The translations under genes and the position numbers were made by a program. Shown here in pieces: positions 32,282 through 42,319 of a DNA stretch of 64,000 nt. The stretch is from contig NC_091274.1 in assembly GCF_042100115.1 (NCBI RefSeq), positions 558,001-622,000 of the forward strand, read 5' to 3'. Position 1 is the first letter of the stretch, and every line of letters starts with the position of its first letter. The DNA is from Alternaria dauci. Taxonomy: Eukaryota; Ascomycota; Dothideomycetes; Pleosporales; Pleosporaceae. The notes beneath the pieces were generated by a model. It searched no databases. It saw only the letters and a program-made list of their open reading frames with translations, and was not told where the DNA came from.

Positions 32282-34321
32282 ATGGCGTTTAGCATGTGTA
32301 TTTGGAAGCGCAACAGCGATGGAGTTTCTGCAAGGCGCAATGGCGAATTACTAGAACTTGCATCACCTTTACGAGCGGTACCCATCCACGGACGGTCACG
32401 TCTTGTAGCAATGCTCTTAATACTAATGACGCTTTCTCAATCTACTTTCGCTCTACTGACGACAACCCCGTTTGCGCAGTCCCGTCCCCAGACCGTGTCG
32501 TTGAGAAACCGTGCTACAAACGAATCGTCCCTTCTAGAGTGTCTTGAGGTTACGCCGCCGGTCCTGAGTCCGACTGACGCATGCCAGCAAACTTTAATGG
32601 TCCATACTTTTGCCTACTCGTACGGCCAACCTTTCGTCGGTCAATACAACCCACCAAACTGCAGCTTCAACAGAGTCACAATCAACTTTACCGTCACTTC
32701 TGCTGGCCGACAGTTTGACCGACTTGCTCTGATGTTCCTTGATGACACCGAGGTATTCCGTACTTCCACCGCTGAGCCGACACAGAGCGGCATCATCTGG
32801 AGCTACGTCAAGGACATGAGCGGCTACCTTGCTCTGTTCAAGACGCCACAAAAGATCATCTTCGATCTTGGCAATATCGTCGACGACACATACACGGGTC
32901 TCTGGAACACCACGCTGACCGCGACTTTCTTTACTGCCGAAGATGCAATCGAGCCCGCAGATGTCATCATTCCAATCTCAGCACGGAAGGCTGGCGAGAA
33001 CGTGTCAAGTGCGTTCGTCGTCCCGCAATCAAGAGCAGTCAACAGTGTTGTACTCCCAATGAACGCCGAGAAGGCTGTCTTTTCAATCTCCGCTTGCGGC
33101 CAGGCCGCTGAAGAGTTCTGGTGGAGCAATGTACTGTCATCAGATACTACCACGTTCGGCACCGACACTACACTGTATGGCCACTCGGCCTTCCGAGAGC
33201 TTCGTCTCTTAATCGATGGAACCTTGGCTGGCGTTGCCTGGCCCTTTCCTGTCATCTTCACTGGAGGTGTTGTACCGGGATTCTGGAGACCGGTCGTGGG
33301 CATTGATGCATTCGATCTGCGAGACGACGAGATAGACATCACCCCATTCATACCATTGCTCAACGACGACCAACCGCATAGCTTTGAGATACAGGTTGTT
33401 GGCATTGACGACGATGGCCAAGGGAACGGCAACTTCATAACGGCAATCGAGTCGAACTGGGTCGTTACTGGAAAGATATTCGTTTGGCTCAACTCCAACT
33501 CCAACCATACGACAGGCACAGTTGCTACCTCTCGCTCTACGTCCGCCATAACACTGCAATCGAAAACACGTGTAAACTCAAGCGGAAGTGCAGGCATATC
33601 CTTGGATTACTCCATACAGGTCACCCGTAACGTGGACATCAGTTCAACCATCGATACGCCTACAGGATCGAAAACGGTATCATGGATACAGAAGCTCACC
33701 TTCTCCAATGTCGGCACTCTCAGCAACGGCGGCAACGACCAGATTGTTCGCCAGTCGACAACAGGAACACATACATCATCCTCCAACTACTCCAAAAGCT
33801 TCGAATATCCCCTCTGGGTTCAATCGTCCTACAACGCACCAGAAGGCGGCAATGTTACCATTGACGCAAGCATGGAACGAAGCAAGAACGTGCAGCAGCA
33901 AGGAGACTTGGCTTTTCCTAACGACTTGAAGACATTCGACTACACCCTTTTACCCTCGATACCTTACAACAACAACCAAGCATTCCTCAGCTCGGATGTG
34001 AACAACTGGCAGAACGGCACAGCATCGTATCTGTCCGTCCCCGCACTCAAGAAGTCATTCGGATCAGGCAACACAGAGCAACGCCTTACGCTTAGCGGGA
34101 TCGCCGATGCGCATCCTTCCACTGGGTCCCCAAGCAGCCAAGAAGTGTACCAGAGGCACGTTGTAGCTTCAAACGACTCGATCGTGTACGATGAGCAAAG
34201 TTTTGGGCAAGCGCGTGGTCAAAGCAAATTCGTTGCACCGGGCCAGCAGGGTTCCCAGAGAGGAGCGCATGACTTTGTGGCAACAGGCGTTAGGGCGATG
34301 CTAGGTAGGGGGCCATGGTAG
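32282..34321 (+). CDS. peptide-N4-(N-acetyl-beta-glucosaminyl)asparagine amidase A-like protein (PNGase A)
   Basis: Single exon, 679 residues. PNGase A cleaves N-glycans from glycopeptides, yielding aspartate and free glycan, in the secretory or extracellular space. Residues 41-60 (LVAMLLILMTLSQSTFALLT) form a hydrophobic leader or anchor after about 40 basic residues. ATG 32411 inside it would give a cleaner signal peptide, so the start is uncertain. The catalytic-family region begins at LLECLEVTPPVL and runs through MVHTFAYSYGQPFVGQYNPP, FNRVTINFTVTSAGRQFDRL, TAEPTQSGIIWSYVKDMSGY and IIFDLGNIVDDTYTGLWNTT. Other landmarks are RELRLLIDGTLAGVAWPFPV and GIDAFDLRDDEIDITPFIPL. There are many NxS/T sites, as expected of a glycoprotein. 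The C-terminal 60 residues are low-complexity. Confidence 0.92.
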   Translation: MAFSMCIWKRNSDGVSARRNGELLELASPLRAVPIHGRSRLVAMLLILMTLSQSTFALLTTTPFAQSRPQTVSLRNRATNESSLLECLEVTPPVLSPTDACQQTLMVHTFAYSYGQPFVGQYNPPNCSFNRVTINFTVTSAGRQFDRLALMFLDDTEVFRTSTAEPTQSGIIWSYVKDMSGYLALFKTPQKIIFDLGNIVDDTYTGLWNTTLTATFFTAEDAIEPADVIIPISARKAGENVSSAFVVPQSRAVNSVVLPMNAEKAVFSISACGQAAEEFWWSNVLSSDTTTFGTDTTLYGHSAFRELRLLIDGTLAGVAWPFPVIFTGGVVPGFWRPVVGIDAFDLRDDEIDITPFIPLLNDDQPHSFEIQVVGIDDDGQGNGNFITAIESNWVVTGKIFVWLNSNSNHTTGTVATSRSTSAITLQSKTRVNSSGSAGISLDYSIQVTRNVDISSTIDTPTGSKTVSWIQKLTFSNVGTLSNGGNDQIVRQSTTGTHTSSSNYSKSFEYPLWVQSSYNAPEGGNVTIDASMERSKNVQQQGDLAFPNDLKTFDYTLLPSIPYNNNQAFLSSDVNNWQNGTASYLSVPALKKSFGSGNTEQRLTLSGIADAHPSTGSPSSQEVYQRHVVASNDSIVYDEQSFGQARGQSKFVAPGQQGSQRGAHDFVATGVRAMLGRGPW

Positions 34322-37300
34322 GCGACAAGAAGTAATAATGAGGAAGGTGGAGTCGGATCTACGTGGATGAAGGAAGGTTTACCGGTATCTGTACGACACT
34401 TGATGAGCAAGCGATGTGGCACTACGAACATCCGCATCTTGAAAAGCTTGTGGCGCTTGCTAGCTGTCATGTTGCGATCAAGATCGGTCGATTGGAGCTA
34501 AGAGGTAGTTTCCTTTTAGTTGCTGTGTTTGTTGCACGACATATACGCTGTCAGTCTTCTTTTAGTACTGTTTGGCGAGCAAGCACAATCAAGTCTTACT
34601 GCAGTATGCTCCCATTCTCGGCATCCGGTCTCATTACTGTATTCTCACGCCATGCGACCAACCGTCTTAACAAGTTTAGGCGCCAGGGATTCTTCGCTGC
34701 GAGATGGTAGTCACAGCACGAGTCGCGTGACAACACATATTCTCTCCATCAAAGTCTAAGCGACCAAGTCCCACAGCATAAACTTTCCAAACAGTCACAA
34801 GGTGGCCAGACAAATCATCTCATGATGCTTACAGAGTTTTGGGGGAACGAAATCTCGCTTGCCACTGTCCATGTGGCCGTTCGATAATTCACATTCATGC
34901 CGTCTCATCCCACCCTACCCATATCGCTTTCTCACATATACCCATTTCGCATCCTTGCCGACATTATTAGCATCCCACGCCGATCTATATCGAACATGGA
35001 CCAGGAAGTAGGGTTTTTCTTCTTGGTATTACTCAACATGGGTCTTCCTTGGGCACCAACGTCGCCATTTCCGAGGTGCTTGTATTGCCGTCGTGATGTG
35101 GGGATGGACAAAAAAAAGAGACGACTCCGCTACCGGATATCTCCAGTGCCGCGCAACGCGCATCGTCATAGTATCGATTATACATGCCTTAGCTTTGCTC
35201 AACGGCGGGACCTAAAACCTAGTTACGACGTCGAGTGGGCGAGCAAAAAGGTCGGCAAAGCCACCCACATGCAGCATCATGATAGGCTCGTGTCTCACCA
35301 CTCTTTCTTTTTCCAATTTTCAAACAGGAGTTCATAGTGGTTCATGTGTTTGGGCATCAAGCCAAGCTGTCGGTGATGCAGCGCGCGCTTAGGTCACGTT
35401 CTTGATTGCCTTTTAGCCGACGGGCTGTCCTTACGCGCGCTCCCGTGGGACGCCTTGAGCGGGAGATTTGCAGTCGATCTGTGCGTACGCTGTCTCCCCC
35501 TCGTGGCAAGCCTGAAACGTCGGTAATGCGTGGTGAACTGTGGTTTTGACCGGGGATTGTCTATTCGGGTAGAGAACAACCTAGGCGATACGTTGGAAGG
35601 GAGGCCTTCCGTGACTATGCAGTGCTACGGCTAAAGCTGCCTCACTAGACAAAGGTTCGCGGGTGTGAGAATTTCGTCTTGCATTTAGGGTTTGCAAAAA
35701 GGAATGCGCTTTTGTTGCCGGGGGTTTGAGGCCCATACGCCGCAAGCACCGTCTTGCTCTTCGCCTTTCCGACCCCTGAGGGTAGATCCACTCTGTTGGA
35801 AAATTGCGTTTCCTTCGTGGGAACCGTTAGCGATTGGATGCCGTGCATGAACGCTACAAAGAGAAGGTATTCATCACACCGATATCACGTCGAGTGTAGC
35901 GCGTGCTGCCGTGTGTTCCAGCCTTATACGCCGCATGGCAGCGAGTCAGGATAGTTGTCGTGAGACGCTCCACCGGTTATTTCCTTTTTCGATCCAGCTC
36001 ACTGGTCTTCGACTGGCCACGGCCATTGGCCCGCCCATGACGCAAGGATGGTGTGCACCTTTCTCCCGAAATTCGTAAAAGAGAGTTCACAGATTATCGC
36101 CGACAGCCGTGATGTTGTAGTTCTCATTTACCTGCAACAGACAATGGGGATCCTAGTTTTCGCCTTCCGTGACCCTGTATGCGGAAATGTGACTGACAGA
36201 CCGGGATAAGTGCTTCGCTTGCATCGTTTGTGTGACGAGCAGTAGCGTTGCTTACGGTCAAGCGATGTGGCAGACGATGCTGTTGTGCACTAGAGCAGCG
36301 GTTGGACGCCGTTTCACGGGTTGGGAGATGCCGCAATCCACTTTCGAAGCGGCTGACTAGCGCAGCTGGTATTACTGATGGTGTGCTGCGAGATACCGAG
36401 CATTAGTAGAGTTGCTCACAAATGGAGAAATGTCCTGAACCGCAGGATTGGTGGTGACATCTGCACGTCGTACCTCATTTGAGGACAGTTTGGGGGACGA
36501 CCTCTGAGCCGAGGAGTGCTCCCTGCAAATCTCCCCTTAGGATGGCTTATCACCACACCTGCAGCATCGCTCTCAAGCCACCAGTTTGTGGCTGCGAGCC
36601 GTTGGCCTGTCTGCATGTCGATGGAAAGTTTGTTTGAGCCACACATCTGCAAGCACGGCTGGTCCTGTGCGACATTTAACATGTCTCGCCGTTGATCGGT
36701 AGTAAACCTTCTCGGTGAGCGAAGCGCCCGAAAGAGCGCCTTAGACTTTGTCTCCACGACCCATGCATAGCGATGGTATACTAACGGGGTTGTTCTTATT
36801 GAATAATGTGACGAGGTGGTGATCAGAGAAAGAACGGGTTTGTCCTCCGCGTTCTCAAGGATAGTGTCGGACACCATGAGAGCGTCTGTGTATTAACAAC
36901 AATCGCGATCGCGGCTGGCTCTGTAAAATGTTAATCGCATGATCTTGTAGACTGAAAAAGGGCCGGATAGCCCTGTCTTTATATGGGCAAGCTCATTTCG
37001 ATGTCGATCGAATTTGGCTGGTGTTCATGCGCAACCAAAAGAGAAGACGCTGCCTGGGTGGGAAATTTGACGGTAGCTGGTTCTGCGGGACATGCGGATA
37101 GAATGTGTGTGTCCCAAAACACACGAGTCGGGCAATGCTCATTCGTTCCTCGTACATGATACACTCCTACTAGTTGAAGAGTGGTCTTCGTGCGCCAACT
37201 TGTCTGACGCATTGATTGCTAAGGTTGCACCGAGGTATCCGCGTGAACCAATGATGGCGGGGTAGGCCGACGTCATTGTGAAAACCGTCTTCTCAAGTCA

Positions 37301-37595
37301 CTCCAACACATGTAAAGTCTTTTGCGTACTAGAGAAGTGATCGCGTCTAAGATGGATACCTTCCGATGAACCAGCGGGGCCTGGGAGAGAGCTACGCGAC
37401 GAAGGGGCGAGTGTGTGGATCTGGGGAGTGTCGCGTGCCTGTGACTCGTCGACTGGATTGACGCCTTCCTTATTCACAATTGGCGCCTGTGGCTGGCGTT
37501 TCGCTCGCTTTCCATCGTGTCTTCATGTCATCATCACCGACCTGCAACCCTCTATCATCCCTCCATGAAGCACTGTGGTACAGCCATCGCTTTCC
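34322..37595. other. 3.3-kb gene-poor stretch
   Basis: This is the longest gap in the window. Only open frames of up to about 153 codons occur, with random-looking composition and no domain. Base composition is near the window average, with no obvious AT-rich RIP-like block. The last 100 bases before 37596 are C/T-rich and probably the leader of the transporter gene. Confidence 0.4.
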
Positions 37596-39285
37596 ATGTC
37601 TCTTCAAAACAATGATAAAACGCTGCAGCAGCTCAACGAGCGCGAACTTGACGCTGGATCGTCTCTAAAAGCCAGCGACAAGACGGATGATACGCTAAGC
37701 GTTCATCGCGGGGCAATTCGTGTTCCTTCCCCGAACCCATCCCTCGTGTCAATAGACGATTCGAATATTATACGATTTGGTCAAAACCCAAACTATGCTC
37801 CTCTGTACCATGACAGATATGCTTCCCGCTTACCCACCCCTCCGCGGACCCTCAAAGGCAAGATTCAAGCATCATGGACATCAAACAAGGGCCTAGCACT
37901 TGTACTACTCGCTCAGCTGTTCGGGACCCTGATGAATGTTACCACGAGAATACTAGAAATGGAAGGAAACAAGGGTATGGAGACTCTCTGGCAGCAATGG
38001 CCCCATGTACTGACGGAGTGTCGCAGGTAACGGATATCACCCATTCCAGATCCTGTTCGCTCGAATGAGCATCACCACGGCGTGTTCATCTTTCTACATG
38101 TGGTACAAGAAGACAGAACACTTCCCCTTCGGGATGAAGGAAGTCCGCTCGTTGTTAGTTGCTAGAGGACTGTTTGGCTTCTTTGGAGTCTTTGGAATGT
38201 ACTGTAAGTTAGGCAACCTCCATCAAGGAACCATGTGGGTACAGTAACTCGTCTCAGCTCGTCAGATGCTAGGTCGCGCTTGAGGGCTTTTGCTCATCTA
38301 TTGCTGTGATGGACTCCACAGTACATCATATGGGCCCTTTCTACCTGTCATAGAGCTAACTATCACAGACTCCTTGTTATACCTGCCTCTGGCCGATGCC
38401 ACCGTCATTACATTTCTCGCACCATCGCTCGCCTGTTGGGCATGCTCGTATCTCATCAATGAGCCATTCACCCGCATGGAGCAGATCGCTGCCTATGTCT
38501 CGCTCTTTGGGGTTGTCCTTATCGCAAGACCCGTTACATTGTTCTCTGCGCTGTCACATTCCGACACTCCAATTCCTCCCGCCATCGGCGATCTAGATGC
38601 GCCTCTGCCGAACACAACGGTGTCTTCACCCGATCGTCTCGCCGCCGACTATGATTCTGTGACGCCAACGCAACGAGCTATGGCAGTAGGCATTGCAATG
38701 CTGGGTGTCATTGGAGCAGCAGGCGCATATACCACAATCCGATGGATCGGCAAGCGAGCACACCCGCTCATATCCGTCAACTACTTTTCAACGTGGTGCA
38801 CGATCGTCAGCACAGTGGCAATGTTTACCATACCTGGTGTTGGCTTTCTGCTTCCAAACAGCCTGAGAGACTGGTGCTACCTGATCTTTTTGGGAATCTG
38901 CGGTTTCGTAATGGTACGTCTGTTGAACAGCCTTACCATGTTGTACCTCTTGACTGACACCGCCTAGCAATTCCTCTTAGCTGCCGGCCTTCAATACGAA
39001 AAGTCATCTCGCGCAACAAACATGGTGTACATGCAGATGCTCTTCGCACTTGCATTTGACAAGCTGGTTTGGGGCACAACGCCCGGTGCTCTATCCATAA
39101 CTGGATCGTCGCTCATCCTCGGATCGGCGATTTACGTTGCAATGAATAAGGAGGCGCCGAAGAAGAACGTAGAGCCAATGGGAAGAGGGGTTGGCGAGGA
39201 AGAGAGGGGTCTGATATCGCCAGAATTTGAAGGCGAACAAACAGAGGAAGAAGATGCAGACATACCGATGAGGCCACTAGGATGA
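37596..39285 (+). CDS. drug/metabolite transporter superfamily protein (two EamA domains, SLC35G-like)
   Basis: Exons 37596-37974, 38027-38203, 38369-38913 and 38968-39285, giving 472 residues. Intron 2 is long (165 nt); its acceptor was chosen because it rebuilds MYYSLLYLPLADATVITFLA, the EamA signature at the end of the first repeat. A cytosolic N-terminal tail of about 100 residues precedes ten predicted helices in two EamA halves. The first begins LALVLLAQLFGTLMNVTTRI and the second AMAVGIAMLGVIGAAGAYTT. The end of the second repeat reads YMQMLFALAFDKLVWGTTP. The C-terminus is acidic and cytosolic. Relatives are plasma-membrane or organellar exporters of metabolites; the substrate is unknown. 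The neighbours (tRNA, decayed gene) give no hint. Confidence 0.9.
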
Positions 39286-39688
39286 TGACGGAATGCTTGT
39301 GTACGGTGGTTGCTGTAATGGCGACTTGACGCACTTTTGGGAATAGATTGCTACCGTGTTCTACATGCGTAGGGAGATATACATAGAACATAGACATTGG
39401 ATAAAATATGATTACATTCTTACTTGAGATGCACATGCATTCGATCCATCATATTATTGCGGTGTTGTATCGCTTTCTTTGTTTCGTTCTCACTATGATC
39501 AGTGTTATGCTCAATTTAGTTTTGAGACCTCCGGCAATATCTCGGAGCGTGAAGTGAATGCCCCACTTAGCCTCCAGGCTGTAGAAGCCCATCTCAACTG
39601 ATGACCAAATACGCGAAAACGCCGGATGTCTACTTGATCATCGTATGTAGATATTAAAGATAGATTTGTGGCAAGTCTCATCAAACAA
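39286..39688. other. intergenic between DMT transporter and tRNA-Asn
   Basis: This is about 400 AT-richer bases. I see nothing beyond the likely transporter 3' end and the tRNA 5' flank. Confidence 0.5.
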
Positions 39689-39773
39689 TCCTCTGTGGCG
39701 CAATTGGCTAGCGCGTCTGACTGTTACACCAGTGGCTATCAGGAGGTTGGAAGTTCGAGCCTTCCCGGAGGAG
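39689..39773 (+). tRNA. tRNA-Asn (anticodon GTT) with an 11-nt intron
   Basis: The acceptor strands TCCTCTG (39689-39695) and CGGAGGA (39766-39772) pair over seven positions with one T-G. The D arm is GCGC-AATTGGCTA-GCGC. The anticodon stem TCTGA (39716-39720) pairs with TCAGG (39739-39743). The loop gives anticodon GTT at 39723-39725. An intron of 11 bases (39727-39737) sits after position 37, where nuclear tRNA introns lie. The T arm is GGAAG-TTCGAGC-CTTCC. The discriminator is G (39773). CCA is not encoded, as in eukaryotes. The mature length is 74 nt. Confidence 0.93.
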
Positions 39774-40010
39774 GATTATCTTTTTGCCTATTGAACATAC
39801 GTCGCTTGTGTCCTCAATGATGTAGTGACACGTTCACCATCTTTGCCTTGTAGGGTAGATATTTTTGTTGCATTCTGTCGGGTGGGGACCTCATCGCGTC
39901 CATGTGCAATTTCTTTGGCAAATAGATCCTACAAACTCAAAGGACGCAGATTGTTACATGATGCTCCTCAAATCGTACATACATGATTGCTGTCCATGCA
40001 AGCTCATATA

Positions 40011-40651
40011 TCATGAGTGTTTGATTATGATCTTCTGCACGCTCTCGAGCTTTATATTACCATCTTCAATCTTAAGCGCATTGACTGGAAGGTTGATGCA
40101 CAACGGTTCTTCGCCTGGCAAGTTCATCGGGGCTGAGAAGCCAGCTACGTGCGAGACGATGTTGTTGCATGTTGGACAGGTCCAGCTTTTACATGTCAAG
40201 GAGAGGTCTACATCGCTCTTCTGCTCAATCCTCTTGGAATAGACATTGCAGAATTGGTAGTTGCAGGGACGAATTGTCGGGAGTGTAAGAAGAAGATGAT
40301 GTCAGAGGGAGCTGCTCACACGCAATTACACAGCCGTATTCCTCTTGTATATCTTTGGTTTTGTTGGTCAAACTATGGTCTTACGGTGCTACCTACGAAT
40401 TAGTACATCTAGCTGACACTATTTACATTGTCGAAATCACCTCTGTTGAGGCGGTTGTTCATTTTCTCCTCCACAACCAAGAACTGTTCAGCCACAGTAG
40501 CGTATAGTTTGGCGTTGGTCGCTGGACACTGTGGAACAACACATGTCAAGCGTTCACAGCTAACTGAATCGAGTATATGCACATTAAGGACAGTTGGGAG
40601 GGCTGGATGAGGCAGTGAAAGGTAGCTCTCGGAGGACACGACAACTGTTCT
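40011..40651 (-). pseudogene. decayed RING-like zinc-finger gene
   Basis: Two protein-like blocks lie in order on the minus strand. The upstream block (about 40651-40409) contains ILDSVSCERLTCVVPQC and FLVVEEKMNNRLNRGDFDNV and ends in an in-frame TAG. The downstream block (about 40300-40011) contains IRPCNYQFCNVYSKRIEQ, then CKSWTCPTCNNIVSHVAGFS and APMNLPGEEPLCINLPVNAL. The pattern Cys-x4-Cys followed by Cys-Pro-x-Cys looks like the second half of a RING-type finger, but the expected Cys after FCNV is Tyr. No acceptor restores a frame into this block because a TGA sits just upstream of it. No start or intact splice set joins the blocks, so I read it as a relic. It could instead be a gene whose exons I misplaced. 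The resemblance to a family of fungal RING-like proteins is from memory. Confidence 0.5.
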
Positions 40652-40833
40652 ACAAAACCTCGAACTCTTCAGGCTTCACAGCTGCCCTGGACCAGGTACA
40701 GACTGTATCGAAGAGCATAGGGGTGATGAAAGAGTTTGAGGAGTTTGAGGACGCCAAAGAAGAATATGAGGGGTATGAGCGAGTTCGTCGATCGTATAGT
40801 TTAATAGATCAGTATTCGAGCGAGACAGCGCTG

Positions 40834-42009
40834 TCAGATGATCCTGTGTAGAGAACGCGTTCCAGGCCTATCTCCCAGACTTGGATTCCCTGGAGAAGCG
40901 AATAATTGCAGCAACTTCGCGTTCCCCTGTCCCTTCTTGCCTCCTTCTAATGTGCTGCTGAGCACAACTCCCATCCTACCGCATGCTCCTCTAAACCAGA
41001 GCAAGCCCTTCACCTCTGAATCCACAAAGAGTCCAGGCTTCATCGTGATGTAATCGTTGTAGTCTGGCAGCACTGGATCAAGCACATCGTGTAAGATCAG
41101 ACGCTCACCGGTGGGCAGTAGACACCACAAGTCGCCAAGTGCGTTCCATTTGGCAATGACGTCCGCGACGGCGTGTTTTTCAAAATCAACACAGCGATCT
41201 TGCTTGGTAATTTTTGGTGCGTGGTCGATAGGACCGTTGGACTGGGCGTACCATCCGACGTCCTCATGCGGAGGCACAAATTTGCATTGCTTCAAGACAT
41301 CTACGAGCATTTCTGCTCCGGCCGTGGCAAGCTCTTGCTCTACAACCCGAGCCATATCAGGAGTATCGCGAGAGAGGCAAATCTCGTGGCCGGGCATGGG
41401 CGTTTGGGCAAGGATAGTACCCTGGTCAAAATACCTTGGATGTAGTGTTTGCACAGAGACACCGGTGTACTGCCGCCTCTTCAATATCGCATGTTCGATG
41501 GGCGCTGGACCACGCAGATCGGGGAGCAGAGAAGGATGGACATTCAAGCCGCCGTATTGCGCATAGTTGAGGATCCTCGGTGGGACAAGGAGGCCGAAGG
41601 ACACGGCGATGACGACATGTATGGGGCTAGGTGGCGTCCAGCCTGTGAAGGTGTCGATCACATGTGTAGGTAGGTTGAGCTCTTGGGTAGCTACCTGCTT
41701 GATGGGTACTGAATCTTGTCAATTGATGCTGGGTGGCAGCCAAAAGACGTTCCTACCCTCTCTGAGTTTCTTCAGTCCTCGTCCGGTGGGCTTGGGTGGG
41801 CGATGGACTACATCGATGCTCTCTATGAGTTTCGGTACATGCCGCTTCGCGTCTGCTATGGCGCGCAGCGATGCGATACTAAAATTGTCAGAACCACAGA
41901 ATAATATCCGCAATGGCTCCGGTGTCCGAGCGGGAACGGCTGTAGAGCTGTAGCGGCAGAGCGGAGTCGGGGCCAAAGAGCAGACGCGGCCGCGTAGCCT
42001 GCAGAGCAT
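40834..42009 (-). CDS. FMT1: methionyl-tRNA formyltransferase, mitochondrial
   Basis: Exons 41757-42009 and 40834-41708, giving 375 residues. It transfers formyl from 10-formyl-tetrahydrofolate to initiator Met-tRNA in mitochondria. The first ATG of the frame (42009) gives MLCRLRGRVCSLAPTPLCRY, a good presequence; the frame is open a little further but has no ATG. The catalytic fold starts ILFCGSDNFSIASLRAI. The active-site set Asn140, His142 and Asp179 is visible in GGLNVHPSLLPDLRGPAPIE and the RYFDQGTILAQ segment. The 48-nt intron (GTAGGA donor, TTCAG acceptor) links LREG to VPIKQVATQEL. The C-terminal half, which binds tRNA in bacterial enzymes, is less conserved, as usual in fungi. It is divergent from CCZ1 over about 310 bases. 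Confidence 0.95.
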
Positions 42010-42319
42010 GGTCAGAGTGAGGAAGCTCGGCGACACATGCCGCGCCGCAGGATCTGGACGTTGCGATCGCGATCTCGTGGGGCATCTTCACCACGACAAT
42101 CGGGTGCATCCTTGCCGCCGGGCGCCGCATCGTGATGCATCGCAATCTTTGACCATGGAGTACAAATAATCGACAGCCACCGCTTTTTGTGGTGGTGGTT
42201 GGCACGGTGGCCGGTTGATTGTCTTCTCCTCCGCGTCTCTTCCGCGCGTGTGACGCCATTCATCCCTCACCCAAGACCACTCGAAGCGCTCGCGACCAGC
42301 CACGTCGAAGAATGCTGGA
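42010..42319. promoter_or_regulatory. divergent promoter region FMT1 / CCZ1
   Basis: About 310 bases separate the two starts, so the genes must share upstream DNA. The region is GC-rich and has no clear TATA box, which suits housekeeping promoters. Confidence 0.5.
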
